Source of the DNA: Halomarina litorea
GTDB lineage: Archaea; Halobacteriota; Halobacteria; Halobacteriales; Haloarculaceae
DNA: 64,000 nucleotides
Reading direction: 5' to 3'
NCBI RefSeq assembly: GCF_024227715.1
Contig: NZ_CP100448.1
Location: 2,687,655-2,751,654, forward strand
The notes beneath the pieces are model-generated. The model made no database searches, had not been told where the DNA came from, and saw only the letters and a list, made by a program, of their open reading frames with translations. Positions 35,458-44,211 of the stretch are shown piece after piece. Position numbers and translations under genes: made by a program. Positions within the stretch are counted from its first letter, which is position 1; every line of letters begins with the position of its first letter.

Positions 35458-36686
35458 ATCTCGTCGAGTCGGTTCGGTTCGCCTGGCGTGACCTCCGGGG
35501 GCACCCGCTCCGGTCGGCGCTCACCGCGCTCGGCGTCGTCATCGGCGTCGCGACCGTCATCGCGTTAGTGACGCTCAGCGCCAGCCTGCAGGCGGGACTG
35601 GTCGGCGACATCACGACCGACGCCGCGACCGTGAACGTCTGGGCGGGGCCGGCCGCCGGTGCGGACACACCCGGGTCGGGTACGCGACCCGTCTTTACGG
35701 ACAGCGACGTGCGGGCGCTCGCGGCCATCGAGGGCGTTGCAGACGTTACCCCACGGGCGAGCACGGGGCTGGGAACCGTCGAGGTCGGCGGACGAACCAT
35801 CGCCGGTCGGGGGGCGGTCGCCGTCGAGGCAGCGTACTTCGACCCCGGTGACGTCCAGCGCGGTCGGGCGTTCCACGACGGCGCACCCGAACTCGTGGTC
35901 AACCCCGCCGGTCTCGCCCTCCTCGGGGAAGGCGTCGACGTCGGCGACACCGTGCGGATAACCCGCTCGGAGGAAACTATCGAGGCGACCATCGTCGGCG
36001 TCCTGCACGGATCGGACGCACAGGACCCCTTCGACGGATTGGGCGAGAAACCCCGTATCTACGTCCCGATGGACCCGTTCTACGAGCGGACGGTCGCACT
36101 GCCGGACGGGACGCGCGAGCGCGCCTACCCCATCCTCTTCGTCCGGGGGACCGACCCGGCGGCGACCGACGCCATCGCCGAGCGGGCACTCACCGTCTTG
36201 GAGGCGGAGTCAGACGCGTCGACCCTGCTTCCGGAGGGGTACGTCTTCGAGGCGCAGACGAACGCCCAGTTCCTCGACTTGCTGCTCGAACTCGTCCGCA
36301 CGCTGACTGGATTCGTCCTGGGCGTGGCGGTCGTCTCGCTCGGCGTCGGGAGCATCGGCATCGCGAACGTCGTGCTCGCGAGCGTGAGCGAGCGGACCCA
36401 CGAGATCGGTATCATGAAAGCCATCGGCGCGCGCGAGCGCGACGTCCTCCTGCTCTTCCTCGTCGAGAGTGTGACGCTGGGAACGCTCGGGGCCGTCGCC
36501 GGCGCGCTGGTCGGGCTCGCCACCGGCGTCGTCGCGGCCACGCTCATCGACCTCCCGGTCGTCGTCCCGTGGGAGTGGGTCGGACTGGCCCTCGGGATGG
36601 GCGTCGTCGTCGGCGTGGTCGCCGGCCTCTATCCGGCGTGGAGTGCCGGGCGTGTCGACCCGGTCGTCGCGCTTCGGTCGGAGTGA
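35454..36686 (+). CDS. ABC transporter permease (MacB-like, FtsX fold)
   Basis: 410 residues starting at GTG 35454, overlapping the ATPase stop (GTGA). One N-terminal helix (LRSALTALGVVIGVATVIALVTL), a large extracellular MacB-core domain (~45-270) and three C-terminal helices with the FtsX signature ASVSERTHEIGIMKAIGARERDVL. Forms a mechanotransmission-type exporter with the neighbouring ATPase; the cargo (lipoprotein, peptide or drug) is unknown. Confidence 0.9.
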   Translation: MNLVESVRFAWRDLRGHPLRSALTALGVVIGVATVIALVTLSASLQAGLVGDITTDAATVNVWAGPAAGADTPGSGTRPVFTDSDVRALAAIEGVADVTPRASTGLGTVEVGGRTIAGRGAVAVEAAYFDPGDVQRGRAFHDGAPELVVNPAGLALLGEGVDVGDTVRITRSEETIEATIVGVLHGSDAQDPFDGLGEKPRIYVPMDPFYERTVALPDGTRERAYPILFVRGTDPAATDAIAERALTVLEAESDASTLLPEGYVFEAQTNAQFLDLLLELVRTLTGFVLGVAVVSLGVGSIGIANVVLASVSERTHEIGIMKAIGARERDVLLLFLVESVTLGTLGAVAGALVGLATGVVAATLIDLPVVVPWEWVGLALGMGVVVGVVAGLYPAWSAGRVDPVVALRSE

Positions 36687-36748
36687 CTCGGGTCACACGC
36701 GGATAGAAAGTCGAATGGATGGTACCGGCTCATCCCGGCCGGGCGGCA

Positions 36749-37669
36749 TCAGTCGTCTTCCGTTTTTTGGCTGTCGTCCTTCCCGTTGGCGTTCCCCTTC
36801 CGGTTTCCACCGTGACCCTTCGAGTCGGCCGTCCGGAGGTGCGGGCGGGCGACCGCATCGACCGTAGCGTACACCTTCGGTTTGAAGCCGCCGGCCTCTG
36901 GCGTGCGCTCGGCGACGTAGGCCGAGTAGGCAGTCCCGTGACGGAGGCCACCCGTGATGACCTTCGCCAGCTCGCCGGAGCGGTAGATACGAATGGGACG
37001 CTTCGGGTCCACGTGCATGTACCCGGTCGTCTCGCCGAAGCGCACGCCGCTCGCGAGCGTCTCCCCGCCGGAGCGAACCGTCACGCGACCGCCGTCGGCC
37101 AGCGCGTGAACGAACCGGACGAGCGTCTGCTTCTGTTTCGGGAGCTGGGTCCGGCCGTACCCCGGCGGATCTTCGCCCTCGTTGTCGACCAGCGCGAGCG
37201 CCTGCGGCATGGGCTGTTCGAGCTCCGGGGAGACTTCACCGATCGCGAGGACGGTGTAGTTCCGCCCGGCCTCGAAGTCGAACTCGGGGATCTTCACGAT
37301 CGGCTCGTCGGGTTTGCCCGCCGGCGTCACCTTGAGCCCGATGCCGATGGCGGGGACGTCCGCGTACTCGGCGGGGATGTTGGGCCGGACCGCCGTGTAG
37401 TCCAGGTTGGTGTTGATGGGCACCTCACCGACCTCCTCCATCCCGGGGACGAACGCGTACACGTCGACAGCCGGTCCATCGGGGATGAAGTGCCCGAAGC
37501 GGACGCGACTGGTACTGACGCCCCCATCGGAGAGGTCGTCGATCATACCGCTCATCCCGTCGCCGTCGTCGCCCTGCTGGGCGGTCACCATCCCGGCGCC
37601 GCCGAGCCCCGTCAGCGCACCCGCAGCGCCGAACAGTTTGAGCACGCGTCGTCTGGTTTCGTCGACCAT
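36749..37669 (-). CDS. Tat-exported DUF4397 domain protein
   Basis: 306 residues. The N-terminus MVDETRRRVLKLFGAAGALTGLG is a twin-arginine signal (RRRVLKLF), ending near MVTAQQ; I chose ATG 37669 because it leads straight into the signal. Then RVRFGHFIPDGPAVDVY and LDYTAVRPNIPAEY belong to the DUF4397 fold, found in secreted proteins in two beta-sandwich repeats. A charged tail rich in Gly, Asn and Lys closes it. Likely cell-surface; function unknown. tatA at 47470 would serve its export. Confidence 0.88.
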   Translation of the reverse strand: MVDETRRRVLKLFGAAGALTGLGGAGMVTAQQGDDGDGMSGMIDDLSDGGVSTSRVRFGHFIPDGPAVDVYAFVPGMEEVGEVPINTNLDYTAVRPNIPAEYADVPAIGIGLKVTPAGKPDEPIVKIPEFDFEAGRNYTVLAIGEVSPELEQPMPQALALVDNEGEDPPGYGRTQLPKQKQTLVRFVHALADGGRVTVRSGGETLASGVRFGETTGYMHVDPKRPIRIYRSGELAKVITGGLRHGTAYSAYVAERTPEAGGFKPKVYATVDAVARPHLRTADSKGHGGNRKGNANGKDDSQKTEDD

Positions 37670-37973
37670 ACGAGGAGTCACAGGAGGAATCAAGTTAGTT
37701 AACAATCAATATAGTGGTGAAACAATCATCTGCGCCGTAGACTCCCTCGTTCGGTAGTCTCACCGTCGAAAGAGAGACGTCTGCATCGACGTAGTTGGAT
37801 AATCAACCGCCACGCGAGGTCGCCCCGGGCCCGAGAAACTGAGAGACGCAGACGGCGTATCTACTGGGTGAACTGTCGAATCGGCGTGAGTCACCTGCAA
37901 GCCGGGCCTTACGCGAACGGTGACTGTGTAAGCAGGTGTAATTTTCCCGGTTGCCGCCGCCGAGGCGTACGGG
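37670..37973. other. intergenic region before the epimerase
   Basis: About 300 bp. A TATA-like TATATTG on the minus strand about 40 bp upstream of the DUF4397 start is the only signal I can point to. No gene, RNA or repeat recognised. Confidence 0.35.
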
Positions 37974-38945
37974 TCAGTCGTCGGTCGCCAGCAGCTCGCG
38001 GACGCTTCCCTCGACGCTCTCCTGTGGTTCCCAGCCGAGGCGCTCGCGCGCGCCCGACCAGTCGACCTCGAAGGAGTCGACGAGCGTCTCCCCGCTGCGT
38101 GGGTTCTCGACGAGTTCGACGTCGGTGTCGATGTCGCGTTCCTCGCGGGCGATTCCCTGGACCAGTTCGGCGACGTCCATCACGCTCGGGTCCTCGTCGG
38201 TGGCGATCTCGAACTTCTCGACGCCCGTCTCGCCGTCGGCGTGTTGCTCGACGAGTCGCTCGGCGCTGCAGACGAACGCGCGGGCGACGTCCTTCACGTG
38301 GACGAAGTTGCGCGACTGCGTGCCCGGTTCGTAGACCGTCAGCGTCCCGCCCGAGAGCGCCCGGTTGACGAAGAAGTTGATGACGGTGTTCTTCGAGACC
38401 GTCCGCCCGTTCATGACGTGTTCGCCGTAGAGGTTGGCGACCATGAACTGGTGGGCCGGGAACGCCCCCTCGGCGTAGCAGTCGATGGCCTGTTCGTTGA
38501 GCACCTTCGTCCGCCCGTACCAGTTCAGCGGGTCGCGGTCCATCCCGACGTGGATGGGGAACTCGTCGGGGTCACCGATGACCGCCATCGAGAACGGGAA
38601 GGCGAGTGCCGTGCCGGTCTTCCGGCAGTACCACGCGACGTTCTCGGTGCCGACGACGTTCACCTCGTAGGCGCGGTCCGGGTTGTCGTCACAGTCGTCG
38701 ACGCCGCTGATGGCCGCGAGGTGGAGTACCACGTCCGCGCCGTCGAGGGCCGCTTCGAGGTCCTCGCGGTGGCGGATGTCGACGTGGTCGACGGTCACGT
38801 CGCCCACCTCGCGGACCTCCCCGAGGTAGTAGTTGTCCAGCGCCGTGACCTCCCAGTCGGGGTGCTGTGTCTGCAGTTCGTGGACGACGCGACTCCCGAT
38901 GTAGCCCGCCGCCCCGGTGACGGCGACGTGTGGCGAGTCAGTCAT
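37974..38945 (-). CDS. NAD-dependent epimerase/dehydratase (nucleotide sugar)
   Basis: 323 residues of the extended SDR family. Glycine motif VTGAAGYIGSRV at the N-terminus, NVVGTENVAWYC helix, and catalytic YxxxK in NWYGRTKVLNE. The C-terminal substrate domain includes SRNFVHVKDVARAFVC, shared with UDP-glucose epimerases. It may change the configuration of a UDP- or dTDP-sugar. Stand-alone, facing away from the zinc-ribbon genes, but close to two more epimerases and an AglQ-like gene. Confidence 0.87.
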   Translation of the reverse strand: MTDSPHVAVTGAAGYIGSRVVHELQTQHPDWEVTALDNYYLGEVREVGDVTVDHVDIRHREDLEAALDGADVVLHLAAISGVDDCDDNPDRAYEVNVVGTENVAWYCRKTGTALAFPFSMAVIGDPDEFPIHVGMDRDPLNWYGRTKVLNEQAIDCYAEGAFPAHQFMVANLYGEHVMNGRTVSKNTVINFFVNRALSGGTLTVYEPGTQSRNFVHVKDVARAFVCSAERLVEQHADGETGVEKFEIATDEDPSVMDVAELVQGIAREERDIDTDVELVENPRSGETLVDSFEVDWSGARERLGWEPQESVEGSVRELLATDD

Positions 38946-39180
38946 GGCGATAGTGGACGGACTTCGCCCGCCCGACTATAGCTTTCGCTTACCGTCACCG
39001 CGTGATGGGCGCCGACTGGGAGAGTCCACGCGCGAACCGTCGCGGACGTCGACCCGTCCTAGTGTATCACGCCAGCCATACACTTATCTGACCAGTCCGC
39101 GAACAGTACAGTCGACCCGCCGCGTCGTACGCTACCCCGCTCGACGCGGCCTCCGACGCCGAGCGATCCGCAATCCACCC

Positions 39181-39354
39181 ATGAGTTCCAAATCAACCGA
39201 CCACCCCGACTACGCGGCGATGCGCACCTCCCTCCGGAAGCTGAACGAGCGGACCGACGGCGAGGGACTGGCCTGTCCGAACCCGACGTGCGACGGTACC
39301 CTGCGGACGAGCGACGGCCTGCTCTCCTGTGGCACCTGCGCCGCGACGCGGTAG
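39181..39354 (+). CDS. small zinc-ribbon protein
   Basis: 57 residues (MSSKSTDHPDYAAM). A four-cysteine site, LACPNPTC and LSCGTC, suits a zinc ribbon. A shorter-cysteine paralog is encoded at 41181 (shared PDY...R.(S/T)LR.LN core), and a different mini zinc-ribbon gene ends 1 bp after it on the other strand. Haloarchaeal genomes contain dozens of such mini-proteins, few with known function. Confidence 0.7.
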   Translation: MSSKSTDHPDYAAMRTSLRKLNERTDGEGLACPNPTCDGTLRTSDGLLSCGTCAATR

Positions 39355-39355
39355 G

Positions 39356-39478
39356 TCACTCCTCGCGTCGCCAGCCACACTGGCCACAGAGAACGGGGAT
39401 CTCATCGCCGTTCGCCCCGATGGTGATGCGAACCTGGTAGCTCCCGCAGTCGGGACAGCACTCCGCCCCCCGAGTCAC
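39356..39478 (-). CDS. 40-residue zinc-ribbon mini-protein
   Basis: Start GTG 39478, stop TGA 39356-39358: TRGAECCPDCGSYQ, then ITIGANGDEIPVLCGQCGWRREE. CPDCG and CGQCG are the classic paired knuckles of a rubredoxin-like zinc ribbon. The pattern of third-position GC supports coding. Convergent with the 39181 gene, one base apart. Start chosen as the only in-frame GTG/ATG before the first cysteine pair. Confidence 0.6.
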   Translation of the reverse strand: MTRGAECCPDCGSYQVRITIGANGDEIPVLCGQCGWRREE

Positions 39479-39690
39479 GATACCACCTCGCAGTTCGCGT
39501 CCATACGTGGCGAGTACACGACGTGTCGGATAGTTCCGACGTTAAGTATCCGAACAGTGTGGCGTACAATCTACGCCGAACCGCCCGGAATGTTGTTATT
39601 CGACCGATATTTTCGGGAGAGATCCCTCGGGCGAGCGAGAGCGACGACGCGTCGGACAGGGTTTTCCCCTCGAAGTACCAACTGGAGACG

Positions 39691-40959
39691 ATGACGGATA
39701 CGACCGCTACGGACGCCCACACCGAGACCCGCGAGGGTCGGGCCGACCGCGCGGCCGCGCGCTCCGGCGACGACGCGGGCGCGCGCCGCCGGTTGGCCGC
39801 GGTCGTCTGGGCGGTCATGCTCGCGCAGGTGGTCCTCTACCCGAACGTCCCTCGACTCGTCCGGGTGCTCGGTGCGAGCGACAGCCTCGACGGCGGCACG
39901 TGGTTCCTCGCGAGCGAGTTCGCCGCGTTCGTCCTCTTCGCGGGCGTCTGGGGTTACACCTCGGACCGACTGGGCCGGCGCGTCCCCCTCATCGTCGCCG
40001 GGGCCGGCGGCGGCGCGGCGGGGTACGCCGCCATCGCCCTCGCGCCCGGACTGGGTCTCGGGTTCGGCGCCGTCCTCGTCCTCAGGGCGGTACAGGGCGC
40101 GGCCACCATCGGGGCGTTCTCGCTGGCGATGACGATGCTGACTGACCTCGGCGGCGGCCACGGGAAGAACATGGGCGCGGCGGGCATCGCCATCGGCCTC
40201 GGGACGGCGATGGGCGCACCCCTCGGTGGAGCGGTCGCCACCGTGGACCCGCTCGCGCCGCTGGCGCTCGCCGCCGCCCTCCTGCTCTGTAGCGGGGCCG
40301 TCGCGCTCACGACGCCCGACCGCGCCCCCTCGGGCGGGCGCGACCTCCGCGCGGCACTGGCCCGCCTCCAGCGCCGGCCGGCGCTTGGCATCCCCTACGC
40401 GTTCGGGTTCGTCGACCGCCTCACCGCGGGCTTCTTCGCCCTCGTCGGGACGCTGTACTTCCAGACGACGTTCGGTCTCGGCCCGGCGATGACGGGCGTG
40501 TTGCTCGCGTGTTTCTTCGTCCCGTTCGCCCTCCTCCAGTACCCGATGGGCCTGCTGTCGGACCGGGTCGGCCGGTTCCTCCCCGTCGTCGTCGGGTCGC
40601 TCTGTTACGGCTTCACCATCGTCGCCGTCGCCTTCGCGCCCTCGGTCCCCGTCGCGGCGCTCGCGATGGTCCTCGTCGGGGTGTGTGGCGCGCTCGTCTC
40701 CCCGGCGACGATGGCGCTCGTGACGGACCTCGCGCCCGCCGACGACCGGGGGAGCGCGATGGGCGGGTTCAACGTCTTCGGGAGCCTCGGCTTCCTCGCC
40801 GGGTTCCTCCTCGGCGGGTGGCTGACCGACGCCTACGGGTTCACGACGGCGTTCGTCGCCACCGGACTGCTGGAGGTGGGCATCGCGCTGGTCGCCTCAC
40901 GCGCCGTGGCCCGGGTGAGCGGGCGCGTCCTCCCCGTGGGGCGCGCCCGCGCCGAGTGA
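39691..40959 (+). CDS. MFS transporter
   Basis: 422 residues from ATG 39691 (MTDTTATDAHTET). After a polar 30-residue leader there are about 12 helices; the loop-2/3 motif reads GYTSDRLGRRVPLIV, with its counterpart LLSDRVGRFLPVVV in the second half. The substrate is unknown; sequence resembles drug or sugar-efflux branches. The frame continues upstream to 39523 but that part lacks haloarchaeal codon use. Confidence 0.88.
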   Translation: MTDTTATDAHTETREGRADRAAARSGDDAGARRRLAAVVWAVMLAQVVLYPNVPRLVRVLGASDSLDGGTWFLASEFAAFVLFAGVWGYTSDRLGRRVPLIVAGAGGGAAGYAAIALAPGLGLGFGAVLVLRAVQGAATIGAFSLAMTMLTDLGGGHGKNMGAAGIAIGLGTAMGAPLGGAVATVDPLAPLALAAALLLCSGAVALTTPDRAPSGGRDLRAALARLQRRPALGIPYAFGFVDRLTAGFFALVGTLYFQTTFGLGPAMTGVLLACFFVPFALLQYPMGLLSDRVGRFLPVVVGSLCYGFTIVAVAFAPSVPVAALAMVLVGVCGALVSPATMALVTDLAPADDRGSAMGGFNVFGSLGFLAGFLLGGWLTDAYGFTTAFVATGLLEVGIALVASRAVARVSGRVLPVGRARAE

Positions 40960-41180
40960 GCCGACGCGTCCGACCGGTGACCCGGACCTAGACGAGTACT
41001 AGGGGACGGGAAATCCCTCTGTGGATTCCGCACCCTACCACGGACAGCGATCATCAGTCGTCACGTTATCGTAGCGACAACTTCGGAGGCGCTCACGAAC
41101 CCGGTCGAAACGACGCCGTCCGGCACGTTTCCGGCCCGGCGCTGACGAGCCGCCTCGACTCACACCACAGCCACACGACC

Positions 41181-41357
41181 ATGGACCCCCACACCCCGTC
41201 GGGGTCGCCCGACTACGGCACGGTGCGTGCGACCCTGCGCGACCTGAACGGGTCGTTCGACGAACTGGCCTGCCGGACGCTCGCCTGTCCGGGCACCCTC
41301 TCCGCGCGGGCGGGCCTCCTCGGCGGCGAGGAGTGTCGGCGGGGCGGCCCGTCCTGA
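41181..41357 (+). CDS. paralog of the 39181 zinc-ribbon gene with lost cysteines
   Basis: 58 residues (MDPHTPSGSPDYGTV). It aligns with the 39181 protein along its length (PDY, R-x-(S/T)LR-x-LN, AC....C.GTL, GLL) but the second cysteine pair is reduced to one, so a full zinc site is unlikely. Whether it is expressed is unclear. Confidence 0.5.
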   Translation: MDPHTPSGSPDYGTVRATLRDLNGSFDELACRTLACPGTLSARAGLLGGEECRRGGPS

Positions 41358-41442
41358 CCCGTCAGGACTCGCCGCCGTCGGACAGTCCCGGTGTCGGACG
41401 GGAGGCCACCAGCTATTCCCCGGCGTCCCGGGTATCGGGCCC

Positions 41443-42570
41443 ATGGTCAGCCTCTCGTCGCTTCTCGTCGGCGCGGCGTCGACCGGGGTCTCGCTCCTGG
41501 CCGATGCCCCGGCCGGCCGGATGCCGGCGGGACACAACGGCCCCTGGAACGACGACGTCACCCCGCTTCGGAACACGGGCCACTGGTCGACGCTGTTCTT
41601 CGAGGCCTACGACCGGACGGGCGACGAACGCTACCGGGAGGCCGCCGTCGACTGCGTCGAGTACCTCTGTCGGGACGCGGCCCGCCCGGAAGGCTACACC
41701 TTCCACCACCGCGACGAACCCGGCAAGGACCGCTGTAACGGGCTGGTCGGGCAGGGGTGGTCGATCGAGGCGCTGGCGATCGCCGACCGCTACCTCGACT
41801 CCGACACCCCCCGAGCGGTCGCCGAGGAAGTGTTCTGTCTCCACCCCGTCGACGCGGAGACGGGCCTCTGGCGGACGGTCGAGGTGGACGGCACCGTCGG
41901 GTCGTCGTTCGGCATCGTCAACCAACAGCTCTGGTTCGCGGCCGCGGGGTCGCTGCTCTGTCGCGACGGCGGCGCGCCCGAGGTACGCCGGCGGGTCTCG
42001 CGGTTCCTGGACGGCCTCTCGGACCTCGTCCGGACCTACCACGGCGGCCTCGTCTACCACGGCGGGTACCCCTACGGCGACGCGCAGTTTCTCGGCCAGC
42101 GCGTCGGGTCGCGCCTGTGGGGGAACGCCGACCGCCTCGAGGTGCTCGCGCGGGGCTACCACTCGTTCAACCTCTACGCGCTGGCGATACTGAAGCGGTC
42201 GTTCCCGGACCACCCGGTCTGGTCGTCGGACCTCGTCGAGACGCTCCTCGCGCCCGTCGAGAGCGTCCCGTACCGGAACGGGGTGGCCGACAACGTCTAC
42301 GCCTTCGGCTACAACCCCACCGGCTTCGAGGTGGCGTTCGCACTGGAGGTGTTCCGCGACGAGACCGACACCTTCTGGGTGGACGAGCAGTTCCGCCGGT
42401 GTTACGACCCGGCGACGGGCCTGCTCTCGGAGGGGTGGGACCCCGAGACGCTCTCGGCGCGCCTCTATCAGGCGACGCGACTCGCGGACCGCGAGGTGTC
42501 GCTCGCGGGCAGTGGGGCGACGGGAGACGCGGGGAGCGGGCGGGCCGCCCGCCTATTCGGCCGACGTTGA
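41443..42570 (+). CDS. AglQ-like six-hairpin glycosidase-fold protein
   Basis: 375 residues, no signal peptide or membrane helices. MPAGHNGPWNDDVTPLRNTGHW, then GWSIEALAIADRYL and YGDAQFLGQRV, fit the haloarchaeal 'agl cluster protein AglQ' family, related to (alpha/alpha)6 unsaturated glucuronyl hydrolases. In Haloferax volcanii AglQ is involved in S-layer N-glycosylation (established for that organism). Next to nucleotide-sugar epimerases, this supports a shared glycan role. The C-terminus (ARLFGRR) lies inside the 39-bp repeat, and the stop is at 42568-42570. Confidence 0.6.
   Translation: MVSLSSLLVGAASTGVSLLADAPAGRMPAGHNGPWNDDVTPLRNTGHWSTLFFEAYDRTGDERYREAAVDCVEYLCRDAARPEGYTFHHRDEPGKDRCNGLVGQGWSIEALAIADRYLDSDTPRAVAEEVFCLHPVDAETGLWRTVEVDGTVGSSFGIVNQQLWFAAAGSLLCRDGGAPEVRRRVSRFLDGLSDLVRTYHGGLVYHGGYPYGDAQFLGQRVGSRLWGNADRLEVLARGYHSFNLYALAILKRSFPDHPVWSSDLVETLLAPVESVPYRNGVADNVYAFGYNPTGFEVAFALEVFRDETDTFWVDEQFRRCYDPATGLLSEGWDPETLSARLYQATRLADREVSLAGSGATGDAGSGRAARLFGRR
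42528..42566 (+). repeat. 39-bp direct repeat, left copy
   Basis: Perfect copy of 43241-43279. It begins CGCGGGGAGCGGG and ends TTCGGCCGACG, with a GC-rich imperfect palindrome inside. It encodes the C-terminus of the AglQ-like protein. Confidence 0.85.
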
Positions 42571-42574
42571 CGCG

Positions 42575-43009
42575 TTACGGGACGACAGTCTCTATTCCGT
42601 GGTTCGCAGCGACGGCGACCAGTTCGCGGTCCGCACAGACGAACTGGAGGTCTTCGACACTCTCCGCGAGGTCGAGAGCCGTGGCGAGTTGCAGGCTATC
42701 GAGCGTCCTGAGGTCGTCGACCAGGACGAGGTCGAGCGACCGTTCCTGTGGGACGTCGGCGAGCGGGACGATGACGAACTCGTCGAGCGCTTCGGCGAAG
42801 AACGCACCCACGAGTCCCTCCATCTCCACCTCGGTGAGCTCCCCCCGGTTGTGTTTCCTCCGGAAGGCGGAGGCGGCTTCGACGACGGACAGCGAGGAGA
42901 TGACGACGTGGTTCCTCTCGGCGTCGAGGATTCGGTCTATCGTCTCGGTCCCCGGTTCCTCGTGGTAGCGCTTCACCAGCGCCGACGTATCGAGGAAGTA
43001 CTCGCCCAT
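42575..43009 (-). CDS. vapC: VapC-type PIN ribonuclease toxin
   Basis: 144 residues, standard size. Conserved acidic residues: D7 in YFLDTSALVKRY, E44 in SSLSVVEAASAF, D104 in LDSLQLATAL and D127 in FVCADREL. VapC toxins cleave tRNA or rRNA. The ATG at 43009 overlaps the TAA of the antitoxin (TAATG). The whole module lies between two perfect 39-bp repeats. Confidence 0.85.
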   Translation of the reverse strand: MGEYFLDTSALVKRYHEEPGTETIDRILDAERNHVVISSLSVVEAASAFRRKHNRGELTEVEMEGLVGAFFAEALDEFVIVPLADVPQERSLDLVLVDDLRTLDSLQLATALDLAESVEDLQFVCADRELVAVAANHGIETVVP

Positions 43010-43203
43010 TACACCCGCTCGTCGCGGTCCTCGATGACGACGTCTGCGAGCGACGTGTCGTCCGCGGTGGCCGTGCGGAGCGCTTTCACGTCACCTCCCC
43101 CATGCGCGTCGACGAATTCCCGCATCCGCGTTCGGAGGCCCGCGGTACCGGCTTTCCGCCGCAGGTGTTCGCCGAGGAACTCGATGTCGTCGGAACGACT
43201 CAT
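43009..43203 (-). CDS. vapB: VapB-like antitoxin
   Basis: 64 residues from MSRSDDIEFLGEHLRR. Mostly helical and charged, with a C-terminus ADDTSLADVVIEDRDERV that could occupy the VapC active site. No classical AbrB or RHH motif is obvious to me; identity as antitoxin is from position, size and overlap with vapC. Start chosen at 43203: the reading frame further up crosses the repeat and is not protein-like. Confidence 0.68.
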   Translation of the reverse strand: MSRSDDIEFLGEHLRRKAGTAGLRTRMREFVDAHGGGDVKALRTATADDTSLADVVIEDRDERV

Positions 43204-43240
43204 ACCCGTAGTTCGTCCGTCCTCGCTGATAAGGGTTCGT

Positions 43241-43279
43241 CGCGGGGAGCGGGCGGGCCGCCCGCCTATTCGGCCGACG
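43241..43279 (-). repeat. 39-bp direct repeat, right copy
   Basis: Identical to 42528-42566, one mismatch beyond its right edge and different sequence to its left. It encodes the C-terminus and stop (43266-43268) of the epimerase on the minus strand. Confidence 0.85.
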
Positions 43280-44207
43280 CTGATGGGCGGAACGCGCTCG
43301 CGAGGTCGCGGACGCCCTCGCGGAGCGTCCACTCCGTCTCGTAGCCCGTCTCCGCGATGCGGTCGAAGTTGACGTGGTAGGAGGGGCCGGGGTGTTCGTC
43401 CTCGAGGTAGGTCACGTCGACGGGCGCGACCTCCTCGCTGACGAGTTCCGCGATATCGGCTATCTGGAAGTTGCCCTCGTTGGAGCCGACGTTGTAGACG
43501 ACGCGGTCCCAGTCGTCGGGCGCGAGGGCGGCGTGGGCGTACGCGCGCGCCGCGTCTTTCACGTGGATGAACGGCCGCCAGTTCGACCCGTCGCCGTAGA
43601 CGGTGAGCGCGCGGTCGGTCAGCGCGCGGAAGACGAACGTGTTGACGACGAGGTTGAACCGGACGCCGGGTGCGTCGCCGTAGTTCGTCGCCATCCGCAG
43701 GGCGGTGCCGTCGAAGCCGTACTCCTCCATCGCCTCGCGCAGGAGACCCTCGCCCTCGAACTTCGTCTCGGCGTAGGGGTTGATGGGGTCGGGGTCGACC
43801 GTCTCGTCTAAGTCCGTACTCGCCGCCCGCCCGTAGAGGTTACACGAGGAGGCGAAGACCACGTTGTCGACGCCCAGTTTCCCCGCGGCGGTGAGGACGT
43901 TCTCGGTGCCGTCGTGGTTGATGTCGAACGTCTCCTCGCGCCGGTCGTGCGTGCTCGACGCGCCCGTGACGGCCGCGAGGTGGACCACGGTGTCGCTCTC
44001 GCGCATCGCGCTCTCGACGTCGCCGTACTCGCGAACGTCGCCGCGGCGGAAGTCCACCGTCTCCGTGAGCGACCCCTTGAGCGACCGGGGAGAGCCGAGC
44101 GAGAGGTCGTCCATGACCGTGACCCGGTCGACCCGGTCGTCGCGGTCAAGCAGGGGGACGAGTTCGCTCCCGATGTAGCCCAGCCCACCGGTGACGAGGA
44201 CCTCCAT
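43266..44207 (-). CDS. NAD-dependent epimerase/dehydratase
   Basis: 313 residues, extended SDR. Nucleotide motif VTGGLGYIGSELVPLL, catalytic YAETK in NPYAETKFEGE, and RPFIHVKDAARAYAHAAL in the sugar domain. Probably acts on a UDP- or dTDP-hexose. The downstream gene on the minus strand (sulfoquinovose-synthase-like) is 4 bp upstream of this ATG, so they share an operon. The 3' end is inside the 39-bp repeat. Confidence 0.87.
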   Translation of the reverse strand: MEVLVTGGLGYIGSELVPLLDRDDRVDRVTVMDDLSLGSPRSLKGSLTETVDFRRGDVREYGDVESAMRESDTVVHLAAVTGASSTHDRREETFDINHDGTENVLTAAGKLGVDNVVFASSCNLYGRAASTDLDETVDPDPINPYAETKFEGEGLLREAMEEYGFDGTALRMATNYGDAPGVRFNLVVNTFVFRALTDRALTVYGDGSNWRPFIHVKDAARAYAHAALAPDDWDRVVYNVGSNEGNFQIADIAELVSEEVAPVDVTYLEDEHPGPSYHVNFDRIAETGYETEWTLREGVRDLASAFRPSASAE

Positions 44208-44211
44208 GGGA

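Noticed and set aside
43203-43332. Longer VapB starting at 43332
   Set aside because: The extra 43 residues would be read from the 39-bp repeat and the opposite-strand epimerase gene.
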